The notes under the pieces: model-generated
Databases searched by the model: none
Told to the model about the DNA's origin: nothing
What the model saw: only the letters and a program-made list of their open reading frames with translations
In this document: one piece after another, positions 7,316-15,460 of the stretch
Layout: each line of letters starts with the position of its first letter
How positions within the stretch are numbered: position 1 is the first letter of the stretch
Assembly (NCBI RefSeq): GCF_009389585.1
Contig: NZ_VIYG01000008.1
Coordinates: 62,001 to 126,000, forward strand
From: Oceanobacillus sp. CFH 90083
GTDB taxonomy: Bacteria; Bacillota; Bacilli; Bacillales; Amphibacillaceae
Direction of reading: 5' to 3'
DNA length: 64,000 nucleotides
Translations under genes and position numbers: made by a program

Positions 7316-8368
7316 CTACCCTGCTAGCTTACCTCTCCTAAACCAGGCAATAATCGCTGCAATAATCAAAGCAAATCCCAGATAACCCATTGTAGAATAT
7401 ACCTTACCGACAAGTGTTGTAAATCCGGCAAAGCTTGCTGCAAATCCTATTAATCCAATTATTACTACAGCAGGCTTATAGGCTTTACTATCAGGTGCAA
7501 TAAATCGTACGGTAAAGGAGTAGAACATGCCGACTGCTGTATTATACATCATTCCAAGCAGTGCAATCGCCATCAGGACACCGACAATCGGGTGAATTTG
7601 TTCTGCCAATGCCAGAGTTGGCATGTCCATTCCTGCAACCACATCTATCTTTACGAACATTCCGATATGAATAAGGATAATCAATCCGCCAAGCATAACT
7701 CCTCCTAAAATACCTCCGAGACCGGCAACTTTACGATCTTTCTCCCCGCCGCTCATAACGATGAGCAGCGCTGCTCCTGCTGCCAGATTGTAAGATACGT
7801 AGAGGAAGGCACTTAACAGCCAGTTAGGTGCTGCAGAAGCCTGTTCTTTCGCTATGGCATCTGCTTCAGCAAAGGATAAATCCATTGTGAAAATGGAATA
7901 GATTAAAATGATAAAGATGATGGCGATTAAGTAAGGCGTAATCGCTGCGATGATGCCAATAATCTTTTGTGTGTTTAATAGTAATGTCAGGATGGTCAAT
8001 GTGACCATGATAATGCTTCCTGCCATGGTGTTGATGCCAAACATCTGCTCAAAGGTAGACCCGGAGCCTGCAAACATAACGACAGCCACACCGAAGAGGA
8101 AGAAGGTAATTAAAATGTCCAGTATCGCCCCGATATAGCGTCCGCCAATATGATAAATAACGCCTTTATGGGAGGCTGCCTGCAGGTCTGTTCCCAGCTG
8201 GGCAAAGGTGTAACCTAAAAAGACGAAGAGGAGGGTGGCGACAATTCCACCGACCGTACCCCAGATACCAAAGCTGGTGAAGTATTGCATCACTTCCTGT
8301 CCGGAAGCAAATCCTGCCCCGACAATAAGACCGACAAAAGCACTTCCTATTTGAAAACTCTTTTTCAT
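7316..8368 (-). CDS. ykvI: YkvI-type membrane transporter
   Basis: A 350-residue integral membrane protein with about ten transmembrane segments. It starts with FQIGSAFVGLIVGAGFASGQE, the typical opening of the YkvI family in the APC-like superfamily. GGGAGA precedes the ATG. It is the last gene of the deacylase-acyltransferase-racemase operon, 13 bases after the racemase gene. Context suggests import of D-amino acids or N-acyl amino acids for that pathway, but no substrate is known to me for the family. Confidence 0.8.
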   Translation of the reverse strand: MKKSFQIGSAFVGLIVGAGFASGQEVMQYFTSFGIWGTVGGIVATLLFVFLGYTFAQLGTDLQAASHKGVIYHIGGRYIGAILDILITFFLFGVAVVMFAGSGSTFEQMFGINTMAGSIIMVTLTILTLLLNTQKIIGIIAAITPYLIAIIFIILIYSIFTMDLSFAEADAIAKEQASAAPNWLLSAFLYVSYNLAAGAALLIVMSGGEKDRKVAGLGGILGGVMLGGLIILIHIGMFVKIDVVAGMDMPTLALAEQIHPIVGVLMAIALLGMMYNTAVGMFYSFTVRFIAPDSKAYKPAVVIIGLIGFAASFAGFTTLVGKVYSTMGYLGFALIIAAIIAWFRRGKLAG

Positions 8369-8381
8369 TGGTTTATCTCCC

Positions 8382-9488
8382 TTATTTATAATCTTTCTTT
8401 GCTACGGTATAGGCTTCTACAGCTTCCCGGTCTATTTCATAACCAATCCCAGCTGTTGCTGGAACGGTGATATACCCATTTTCTGCAACTACTTCCGGTG
8501 CAATAATATCCTTTTCCCAATAGCGGCTGGAGCCGGCAGTATCACCAGGCAGGATAAAGTTCGGCAAGGTGGTTAAAGCAACATTATGAGACCGGCCGAT
8601 TCCAGATTCCAGCATGCCGCCGCACCATACCGGAATACCATTTTCTGCGCAGTAATCGTGGATTTTCTTCGCTTCGGTTAATCCGCCGACACGGCCGATT
8701 TTAATATTAATAATTTTTGTGCTTCCCAGTTCGACAGCTTTACGTGCATCCTCCAGCGAATGAATGCTTTCATCCAGGCAGATTGGCGTTTTCAGTTCTG
8801 TTTGCAATTGGGCATGATCAATAATATCGTCGGATGCTAAAGGCTGTTCAATCATGGTCAGGTCAAAGTCATCTAACTGCTTTAACAGGTCAATATCCTC
8901 TAAACGATAAGCAGAGTTGGCATCTGCCATAATGGCTGTGTCCGGGAACTTTTCACGTAAAGTACGCATCACATCTACATCCCAGCCCGGCTTAATTTTT
9001 ACTTTCATGCGCTTATAGCCTTCTTTAATATAGCCATCTACTAAAGCAACGAGATCCTCAATGGACTTTTGAATGCCGATACTGATGCCGACTTCAATTT
9101 TTTCTTTTGCTCCGCCTAATGCTTTTGCGAGGGGCTGATTGGTCTGCTGTGCGTAAATATCCCAGACAGCTCCTTCGAGTGTAGATTTTGCCATATTATT
9201 TTTGCGGATGGCAGAAAAGATTTCATTTACTTCATCAGGGTGCTTTAATTCTTTATTTAAAATAAGCGGAATTAAAAAATCCTCCAGCATGTGCCAGTTG
9301 GTCTGCAACGTTTCTTCGTTATACCATGGTGCATGGAATGCAACGGATTCTCCCCAGCCGACAGTACCGTCTTCATCCTTTGCTTCCAGTAATAAAAAGT
9401 CTCTGTTCGTAAATGTGCCAAAGCTAGTTGTAAAGGGTGCTTTTAACTTCATTTGTAAATGACGGATAGTGATTTCTGTAATTTTCAT
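8382..9488 (-). CDS. N-succinylamino acid racemase / o-succinylbenzoate synthase-like enolase superfamily enzyme
   Basis: A 368-residue muconate-lactonizing-type enolase superfamily protein of the MenC/NSAR group. Catalytic residues are all present. Lys162 and Lys164 lie in MKVKIKPG, the metal ligands are Asp189 (ADANS), Glu214 (IEQPL) and Asp239 (LDES), and Lys263 lies in NIKIGR. Members can act in menaquinone synthesis or racemise N-succinyl (N-acyl) amino acids. Here there are no men genes around it. It lies between an N-acyltransferase and an M20 deacylase, the arrangement known from Geobacillus for irreversible D- to L-amino acid conversion. Racemase is therefore the better call. The start ATG overlaps the acyltransferase stop (ATGA) behind GGAGGA. 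Confidence 0.85.
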   Translation of the reverse strand: MKITEITIRHLQMKLKAPFTTSFGTFTNRDFLLLEAKDEDGTVGWGESVAFHAPWYNEETLQTNWHMLEDFLIPLILNKELKHPDEVNEIFSAIRKNNMAKSTLEGAVWDIYAQQTNQPLAKALGGAKEKIEVGISIGIQKSIEDLVALVDGYIKEGYKRMKVKIKPGWDVDVMRTLREKFPDTAIMADANSAYRLEDIDLLKQLDDFDLTMIEQPLASDDIIDHAQLQTELKTPICLDESIHSLEDARKAVELGSTKIINIKIGRVGGLTEAKKIHDYCAENGIPVWCGGMLESGIGRSHNVALTTLPNFILPGDTAGSSRYWEKDIIAPEVVAENGYITVPATAGIGYEIDREAVEAYTVAKKDYK

Positions 9489-10303
9489 GATTGTTGTCCT
9501 CCAAGGTCTAAGATATCTTTTCTTATAAAAATATATTTTCCGTAGTCTTCATAGGTTTTCAGCCGTACAGCGGCATAACCTGCTTGAAAGAGCTTCTGGA
9601 ACAGCTCCCGTGTTTTCAATCTCCAATCCAGCGCCAGCTCCTGGCTTGCTGCCTTTAAGCCTTGGAAATCCTTTGGAACACTGATGGAATAGGAATATTC
9701 AGTCAATTGAGGGGGTTCTACCTCTTTCGTAAAGACTGGTAAACCTTCCTGGTTAAAACTTAGTGTGTTAAGAGCTGTCGGTTTTTCTGTATTTATGGAT
9801 TGCTTCTCAACCACGTATGGACTTTTCAGGTGCCAATGGATTTCAAAGCGATCTGAAGGAAGTCCTTTATTAAAACCGTCCTGCATATTGCCATAGCAAT
9901 TTTCAATATAGGTATCACAAATGCCGTTCAGCTTTGTCAGATTAAGGTAGGCATTACGGGTTTCTAAAGGATCGTATGTCCATTTCATCATGTCATAGCC
10001 CTTTTCTATAGCAAGCTCCCGCTGTTTTTGCTTCAGCATTTCTCCGATGCCCCGGGAACGGTATTCCTGATCAATGCCAAGCATATGGGAGCATAAATAG
10101 CTTTTGCCGTTATCGAAGCCCGCAAATCCGTAGCTGAAGCCGACTAAATCATCGTCAGCATAAGCACCGACCATAATACCGCCATTTTTGGTGGCAGTAA
10201 GCGTCTGGTGGGTGGGGATGGTAGCCATTCCCCAAACCCTGCCTTCAAGCTCCTGCATTTGTTCCATTTCTGCCATTGTTTTCAGTTCTTTATATTGAAT
10301 CAT
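9485..10303 (-). CDS. GNAT-family N-acyltransferase (COG3375-type, probable D-amino acid N-succinyltransferase)
   Basis: A 272-residue GNAT protein. The acyl-CoA binding region reads [19 protein letters not shown], the classical R/Q-x-x-G-x-G/A loop. COG3375 proteins occur beside N-succinylamino acid racemase. In the described pathway the transferase succinylates the D-amino acid so that the racemase can act on it. The start at 10303 (MIQYKELK) is chosen over a longer in-frame form that would lie further inside the upstream deacylase gene. It overlaps that gene by 14 bases and the racemase gene by four, so translation is coupled. Confidence 0.8.
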   Translation of the reverse strand: MIQYKELKTMAEMEQMQELEGRVWGMATIPTHQTLTATKNGGIMVGAYADDDLVGFSYGFAGFDNGKSYLCSHMLGIDQEYRSRGIGEMLKQKQRELAIEKGYDMMKWTYDPLETRNAYLNLTKLNGICDTYIENCYGNMQDGFNKGLPSDRFEIHWHLKSPYVVEKQSINTEKPTALNTLSFNQEGLPVFTKEVEPPQLTEYSYSISVPKDFQGLKAASQELALDWRLKTRELFQKLFQAGYAAVRLKTYEDYGKYIFIRKDILDLGGQQS

Positions 10304-11438
10304 TTTGTATCGCTTCTTTCTTTGTCTGTTGTAATGCCAGGACAAGTGCCTGTGTAATAATTTCTGCTCCGGTTGGCAGGCGCTTTTGATTAAATGTCAT
10401 ATTTGGATGATGAAGTCCTGGAGTGACGCCGCATCCAAGACCCAGCATCGTTGTTTGCAGCTGCGGTTTGGAATACGTATAAAAATGAAAATCCTCTCCG
10501 CCTGGTGTAATAACCTCCGGTGCGCAATTTTCTTCTCCGGCCACATTGATAATTGCCTGCTGTAAAAGGGATTTTGCCGTGTCATCCACTTGGGCTGCAA
10601 CAATATGGGCATCTACTTGATAATCTATAGAAACATCATATAGGGTGCTGACTGCTTCTACAGCTTTTTCAAAGCCTGCTGTCAAAACGTCCATTGTTTC
10701 GTTTGTTTGTGCACGAGCATCGATACTGAATGAAGCACTGCCCGGAATAATATTTGTTGAAGTTCCGCCTGCCTTTATTTGTGTCATTTTGATAGAGGCA
10801 GACTCAGCAGGGCTGATCCAAATTCGTTTGAGTCCATCAATCAGCGCAGCTGCAGCTTCAATCGCATTTGCTCCCTGTTCCGGTCTGGCGCCGTGCGCCT
10901 CTATACCGTGAATCTCTCCGGTGAAAAGCTTTGCCGCACCGTGATACAGCGCTGGGGCATAGGTTCCGTCTTCTAATTCTATAAGCGGGCGGACATGTGC
11001 TCCAAATAAAAATTGAAGCGGGTCGACAACACCTTGCTCAACAAAAGCTTTTGCTCCCTGAGCCTTTTCCTCGGCCGGCTGAAAAAGGATACGAACAGCC
11101 CCTGATAATGTCGGCTCCAGCTCTTTTAATAAAAAAATGACGCCGAGCGCTACAGTCATATGACCATCATGTCCGCATGAATGGTTCGCCTGGAATTCTC
11201 CATCGACCTCTTGCCATAGGGCGTCTATATCGGTTCTGAATCCGACCGTCGGCGTTCCTTTTCCAATGTCTACATATAATCCTGTCATATTATCAAAAGT
11301 TTGCGGCTCTAAGCCCTCTTTACGCAGAAGATTAACGAGATACGCTGTTGTTTCTGTCTCCTTCCAGCTTATTTCCGAGTTGTTGTGTAAATGCTCAAAG
11401 ATTGGCTCTAATTGCGCTGCTAATGGTTGGTTTGTCAT
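10290..11438 (-). CDS. M20-family amidohydrolase (probable N-acyl-L-amino acid deacylase)
   Basis: A 382-residue M20/AmhX-type peptidase homologue. Metal and catalytic motifs are visible: GFRTDIDALWQE, NHSCGHDGHM, PAEEKAQG, the dimerisation-domain His in IEAHGARPEQ, and GLHHPNMTF near the end. In the pathway inferred for this operon it would hydrolyse N-succinyl-L-amino acid to free L-amino acid, pulling racemisation to the L side. The ATG at 11438 lies nine bases after GGAG and five bases after the stop of the RpiR-type regulator. It is clearly related to a second M20 gene at 50958. Confidence 0.82.
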   Translation of the reverse strand: MTNQPLAAQLEPIFEHLHNNSEISWKETETTAYLVNLLRKEGLEPQTFDNMTGLYVDIGKGTPTVGFRTDIDALWQEVDGEFQANHSCGHDGHMTVALGVIFLLKELEPTLSGAVRILFQPAEEKAQGAKAFVEQGVVDPLQFLFGAHVRPLIELEDGTYAPALYHGAAKLFTGEIHGIEAHGARPEQGANAIEAAAALIDGLKRIWISPAESASIKMTQIKAGGTSTNIIPGSASFSIDARAQTNETMDVLTAGFEKAVEAVSTLYDVSIDYQVDAHIVAAQVDDTAKSLLQQAIINVAGEENCAPEVITPGGEDFHFYTYSKPQLQTTMLGLGCGVTPGLHHPNMTFNQKRLPTGAEIITQALVLALQQTKKEAIQNDSI

Positions 11439-11443
11439 TTTTC

Positions 11444-12313
11444 TCAACTCCATTTATCAGAAATAAAACTATTATTAAAATCATCGTAGTTCACACGCTG
11501 CTTATCATAATATTCCGGATCAAAGGTCATCATTCCCGTTACTACCAGATTGAGAAAGGAAATAAGTGATGGCATCAGGTCAATGGTTGATTTTTCTGTT
11601 TGTTCCAATGTGAAAGCATGGGAACAATGCTTTTGAATTGGTGCCAGCTTGGAATCGGTTATTGCCAGTATGGTTATTCCTCGTTTATGAAGGTCTTCGG
11701 CAATTTGAATCGGTTCTTTAAAGTAGCGGTGCAGGGAAATCACTATGACCACAGAGCTTTCATCGATTTCCTGCATGGTCCGGATGAGCTGTGGTGTATC
11801 TGTATGAATAATCGATACATTCGGTCTGAGAATATTTAATGTGAAATGCAGCCATTGGGCAGGGAACTGTGATGCGCCACTCCCGATAATATAGATATTT
11901 TTTGCTTCATGTAATTGATGTGCTGCTTTATTAAATGATTCCTTATCTATTTGTTCAGCAATTCTGTTAATTTTCGCTATATCTTTTTCCATTGCTTTTT
12001 CGATCAGCTGCTGGTCGTTGAAAAGCTTCTTTTTGGCTGAAAAATAATTACCAAGCGTACTTGCTGTATTTTGGTTAAATACAAATAAAGTGATTTCTTT
12101 TTGCAGCTGTGCGTAACCTTTCAGCCCGAGTGTATAACAAAAACGGATAACCGTAGTCTCACTTGTTTCAGCCTTTTTTCCAACTTCAGCTGCGGAATGT
12201 GTGCCGACAAAGGTTGGATTATTTAACACAAAATTTGCGACCTTTTGCTGCTTCTTGGACAGATTATTATAATGCAATTCAATCAGGTCTTTAATCGTCT
12301 GGGTACCTTCCAA
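11444..12313 (-). CDS. RpiR/MurR-family regulator of the amino acid conversion operon
   Basis: A 289-residue regulator. The N-terminal helix-turn-helix (AAEVGKKAETSETTVIRFCY) is followed by a SIS domain (about 110-260) with IYIIGSGAS. SIS domains in this family usually bind phosphosugars, but many RpiR paralogues sit in amino acid operons. I start it at TTG 12313, since GGGAGG lies seven bases upstream; a longer in-frame start has no such site. It is the first gene of its own operon, which implies autoregulation. A palindrome at 12345-12356 is a possible operator. Confidence 0.82.
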   Translation of the reverse strand: MEGTQTIKDLIELHYNNLSKKQQKVANFVLNNPTFVGTHSAAEVGKKAETSETTVIRFCYTLGLKGYAQLQKEITLFVFNQNTASTLGNYFSAKKKLFNDQQLIEKAMEKDIAKINRIAEQIDKESFNKAAHQLHEAKNIYIIGSGASQFPAQWLHFTLNILRPNVSIIHTDTPQLIRTMQEIDESSVVIVISLHRYFKEPIQIAEDLHKRGITILAITDSKLAPIQKHCSHAFTLEQTEKSTIDLMPSLISFLNLVVTGMMTFDPEYYDKQRVNYDDFNNSFISDKWS

Positions 12314-12344
12314 AAGAAGTCCTCCCTTTATTTTATATAAAATG

Positions 12345-12356
12345 AAGTTTAAACTT
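12345..12356. promoter_or_regulatory. candidate operator palindrome for the RpiR-type regulator
   Basis: AAGTTTAAACTT is a perfect 12-base palindrome, 32 bases upstream of the regulator start. A second imperfect inverted repeat follows (TTATAAATAATGAG near 12367 and CTCATTATTATAA near 12418). Position suits autoregulation; binding is not shown. Confidence 0.35.
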
Positions 12357-12462
12357 TTTAAAACCTTATTATAAATAATGAGAGATAACAAGTAATTTTC
12401 AGAAAAAATAATATTAACTCATTATTATAAAAAGCATTAGTTAAGAAGGAGGTGGGGGCAGA

Positions 12463-12585
12463 ATGACTGGGAAAAATGAAGCTTGGTGTATGTTTCATTC
12501 TTTTGCAAAAAAGAGGTATTATCTAAAAAATAATTCATACTTATTACATAATGAACAAATTTATATAAACGTTTGTTTAATTTGA
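12463..12585 (+). CDS. possible 40-residue small protein
   Basis: An ATG at 12463 lies behind a near-perfect AAGGAGGTG and opens a 40-codon frame starting MTGKNEAWC and ending in TGA. The peptide is basic and aromatic-rich, with no clear membrane helix or family. The strong ribosome site is the only positive evidence. The frame could also be chance in an AT-rich spacer. Confidence 0.35.
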   Translation: MTGKNEAWCMFHSFAKKRYYLKNNSYLLHNEQIYINVCLI

Positions 12586-12678
12586 ATTCCGCAGGTGAAG
12601 TGTTTAACCCTTCCGTTTTTCGGTTAAAGAAACATAGTCATACTGGAGATAACAGATAAAAATTGAGGTGAACCTAAT

Positions 12679-13881
12679 TTGAGTGATACCACAAGATATA
12701 TCGGTCTGATAACCGCTCCTGGTTATCCAAATGAAATAGGAGCGAGATTGCAAAATGAATTGCCCTCGCTGCTGGACTATTATGTAAAGGAAGAAATAGA
12801 CTGGAAAATAGATTATTTGGAAGATCCCTTACTTGGCGGGGGAGCAAATTCAAAAGAAGTACTGGAAGCCACAAAGAAAAAGAAGGAAGATAAGGAATGG
12901 GATTATGCTGTCTGCTTAACGGACATCCCTTTATTTATAGGGAATCGAATGATTGTTGCCGAGGCAAATGAAGAGGAAGATATTGCGTTAATCAGTATGC
13001 CAAGCTTTGGCTCAACCTTAATGATCAGGCGTTTACGGGAATCCATTATGCAGCTGGTAAATGAAATGTACTATGGAAGCTCAGAGGAGAGCCGGGAGCG
13101 TTCTGCATTGCGTATCGAATCAAAACGGAGCAAACATAAAGGGATAGATGTGAATGATTCCAAAAATCTGATGACAAACAGATTCTTTGGCTGGCTGTCT
13201 CCGCTTAAACGGGAGACGCCAAAAGATGAGGTAGAGGGATATATAGATGTTCGTTTTACAGTGGCACGAAGAGGGAGTATCTCTATTCGTTTATTGGCGG
13301 GAATGGTACGGGCGAACCGGCCCTGGTCTTTGTTTCCGGCATTTATGAAAATTCTTATTATTGCTTTTGCCACTGGCTCCTATGCTCTTGTTTTTCCAAC
13401 GCTATGGCTATTGAGTGAGCATTATACGATTTTCAGAATGTGTCTGCTTACCGTTTTCTCCATCATAGCGATGACGATATGGATTATTTTGATTCATCGA
13501 TTATGGGAGAGGAAGCGGGATCAGAATAATAATTATACACGAAAGCTATATAACGCTACGACATTTCTTACTTTGCTTATTACCGTTTGTATTTACTATG
13601 TCATGCTGTTTTGTTTATTTCTTGTCGGTGTATTTGTTTTTATTCCAATGGGAATGCTCGAGGATCAGCTTACGGGAACTCCGGGATTAAGCAATTATTT
13701 CTATATTGCCTGGATTGCTGCCAGTGTTGCTACGGTCATTGGGGCGCTTGGTACAGCATTAGAGGACGAGGATGTTGTGCTGAATGCAACATATGGTTAT
13801 CGTCAGCGGAAGCGTCAGGAGCAGCTGAGGGAGAAAAGAGAAAATGTAGAAGATAAAGAGAATGAATCACTGACGAAATGA
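12679..13881 (+). CDS. conserved membrane protein of unknown function
   Basis: A 400-residue protein starting at TTG 12679 behind GAGGTGA. The first 210 residues are soluble and begin RYIGLITAPGYPNEIG. About four hydrophobic segments follow between roughly 225 and 360, then a basic-acidic coiled C-terminus. Similar proteins occur in Bacillaceae without a firm function. I recall misleading folate-enzyme names attached to some, and see no support for them here. It is monocistronic: a terminator follows at 13896. Confidence 0.7.
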   Translation: MSDTTRYIGLITAPGYPNEIGARLQNELPSLLDYYVKEEIDWKIDYLEDPLLGGGANSKEVLEATKKKKEDKEWDYAVCLTDIPLFIGNRMIVAEANEEEDIALISMPSFGSTLMIRRLRESIMQLVNEMYYGSSEESRERSALRIESKRSKHKGIDVNDSKNLMTNRFFGWLSPLKRETPKDEVEGYIDVRFTVARRGSISIRLLAGMVRANRPWSLFPAFMKILIIAFATGSYALVFPTLWLLSEHYTIFRMCLLTVFSIIAMTIWIILIHRLWERKRDQNNNYTRKLYNATTFLTLLITVCIYYVMLFCLFLVGVFVFIPMGMLEDQLTGTPGLSNYFYIAWIAASVATVIGALGTALEDEDVVLNATYGYRQRKRQEQLREKRENVEDKENESLTK

Positions 13882-13895
13882 CGTGGAGAAACCGG

Positions 13896-13927
13896 GACGA
13901 GCCCTTACTTTAGGCTGGTCTTCTTTT
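13896..13927 (+). terminator. Rho-independent terminator
   Basis: GACGAGCC (13896-13903) pairs with GGCTGGTC (13913-13920) with one mismatch, followed by TTCTTTTTT. It ends the membrane protein gene. Confidence 0.75.
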
Positions 13928-14159
13928 TTCTGCCAGTTAAAAAATGATATTCTCCATAAATGTTAATCCACTATGCTGCGATTCTCTGAAAGACATACAT
14001 AAATTACTTCCAATAACAAATAGAACGATTGAGCTTTCTATACTTAAGAATAAAGAAAGATGTTAAAATAAAGGATAGCATTAGACGGATAATATTAAAA
14101 AGTAATATATGAGTATTTTGTGTACATGAATTGCAATTAGTATTAAAGGAGTGACATTA

Positions 14160-14477
14160 GTGAATATAAATGATACAAACATCCTAATCTACCAAACAGA
14201 AGAAGGAAATACAAAAATAAATGTCAGATTAGAAAATGAAACGGTCTGGATGACGCAGAAAGCCATTGCTGAGCTGTATCAATCAACAAAACAAAATATA
14301 AGTCTTCATATAAAAAATATATTTGAAGAAGAGGAATTAGATGAAAGTTCAGTTGTCAAGTTTTACTTGACAACTGCAAAGGATGGTAAAAATTATAAAA
14401 CAAAACATTATAATCTCGAAATGATTATCGCCATTGGCTATCGTGTACGATCTCATCGGGGTACCCAGTTTCGCTAG
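14160..14477 (+). pseudogene. truncated RhuM-family gene
   Basis: The 105 visible residues match the N-terminal part of RhuM-type proteins (NVRLENETVWMTQKAIAELY, then HYNLEMIIAIGYRVRSHRGT). Full-length members are about 330 residues. Here the frame stops right after GTQFR, where the family normally continues with QWA, and no later frame restores it. The start GTG at 14160 follows AAAGGAG. RhuM proteins occur in mobile and pathogenicity islands and their role is unclear. This is a 3'-truncated remnant next to the maltose locus. Confidence 0.8.
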
Positions 14478-14544
14478 TGCATTCAATCAAACCCCTCCTC
14501 GCTATACTTAAAATATATATTTCACATGTTAAACATAAACAAAT

Positions 14545-15306
14545 TCAAAACCTATCTTTCTGCTTCACCTTCCACTCACTAAACTTCCTTACAATCATAT
14601 CAAAAACAATATAAAACGGCAGAAAGCTGGAGTTGTCCACTTTATTATATAAATAAAACGGTGTACTGTTCACATAGATATTAAACATCGCATTTTGTGC
14701 CAGCAAATTATTTCTCAACGTGGTTACGCTGACATATTTAATATTTCTTGTTTTAATCATCTGGATGATTTCGTCCAGATTTTTTGATTCGCCGGATAGG
14801 GAAATAATAAATAACAGATCGTCCCCGCCAATTTCTTCAATGCCATTTTTAAAGTCCTGTTCATTCCGCATGACCATAGATTTCTTGTGCAATGACCATA
14901 GCTGTCTTTGCACATCATTGGCTAAATCCAGCTGAGCTGTTCCTGTACCGTATATATAGATATAAGGTGCACGATCCATCAGCTGATTTAATTTGTCAAA
15001 ATGTAACTGCTCCATGTATTTCATGGTCTGTTGGATATCCTGGTTGAGCAGCTCTATCAGATCTTGAGTTGTCTCTTCTGTATAGTTATTTAATTTAATA
15101 TAGGATTTCAAGTCGCTGTAACCATCTAATCCCAGCTTTCTCGTTAATCGGTGGATGGAGGAGATGGAGGTATGAGCGTGTGTTGCCAAATCTTGAATTT
15201 TCATCGTTTTCATTTCATCGATGTGATCATGGATTGTTTTTATGATATGTAAATCATTCTCATTTAAATCATCAAAGTATTGATTTATCAGTTTATCTAG
15301 GATCAT
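14545..15306 (-). CDS. malR: RpiR-family regulator of the maltose PTS operon (GlvR/MalR-like)
   Basis: A 253-residue regulator. The N-terminal helix-turn-helix contains ATHAHTSISSIHRLTRKLG, and a SIS domain lies at about 105-230 (IYIYGTGTAQ, FIISLSGESKN). Size and position match B. subtilis GlvR (YfiA), which activates the glv/mal operon. It is divergent from the PTS gene across a 154-base region that holds a palindrome and a cre-like site. The gene order differs from B. subtilis, where the regulator lies inside the operon. Confidence 0.82.
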   Translation of the reverse strand: MILDKLINQYFDDLNENDLHIIKTIHDHIDEMKTMKIQDLATHAHTSISSIHRLTRKLGLDGYSDLKSYIKLNNYTEETTQDLIELLNQDIQQTMKYMEQLHFDKLNQLMDRAPYIYIYGTGTAQLDLANDVQRQLWSLHKKSMVMRNEQDFKNGIEEIGGDDLLFIISLSGESKNLDEIIQMIKTRNIKYVSVTTLRNNLLAQNAMFNIYVNSTPFYLYNKVDNSSFLPFYIVFDMIVRKFSEWKVKQKDRF

Positions 15307-15329
15307 CTATCTCATTCCTCTCTTACGCT

Positions 15330-15341
15330 GAAAATATTTTC
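15330..15341. promoter_or_regulatory. candidate regulator operator
   Basis: GAAAATATTTTC is a perfect palindrome 24 bases upstream of the regulator start. A half-site (GAAAATAT) recurs about 18 bases further on. It is a plausible binding site for the RpiR-type regulator, by position only. Confidence 0.35.
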
Positions 15342-15405
15342 GCTCTATGAAAATATAATCTAATGTTACTACGTTATTTCTAAACACGTCAAACCTGTTG
15401 GAATT

Positions 15406-15419
15406 TGAAAGCGCTACCT
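15406..15419 (+). promoter_or_regulatory. cre-like catabolite repression site
   Basis: TGAAAGCGCTACCT agrees with the CcpA consensus TGWAANCGNTNWCA at 12 of 14 positions. It lies 42 bases before the PTS gene start, where CcpA would repress the operon when better sugars are present. Confidence 0.55.
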
Positions 15420-15460
15420 ATATATTGGAATTATAGATTAAAACAAAGGAGTTTTTATTT

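Noticed and set aside
8382-9488. menC for menaquinone synthesis
   Set aside because: Sequence alone cannot exclude it, but the acyltransferase and deacylase neighbours point to N-acylamino acid racemisation.
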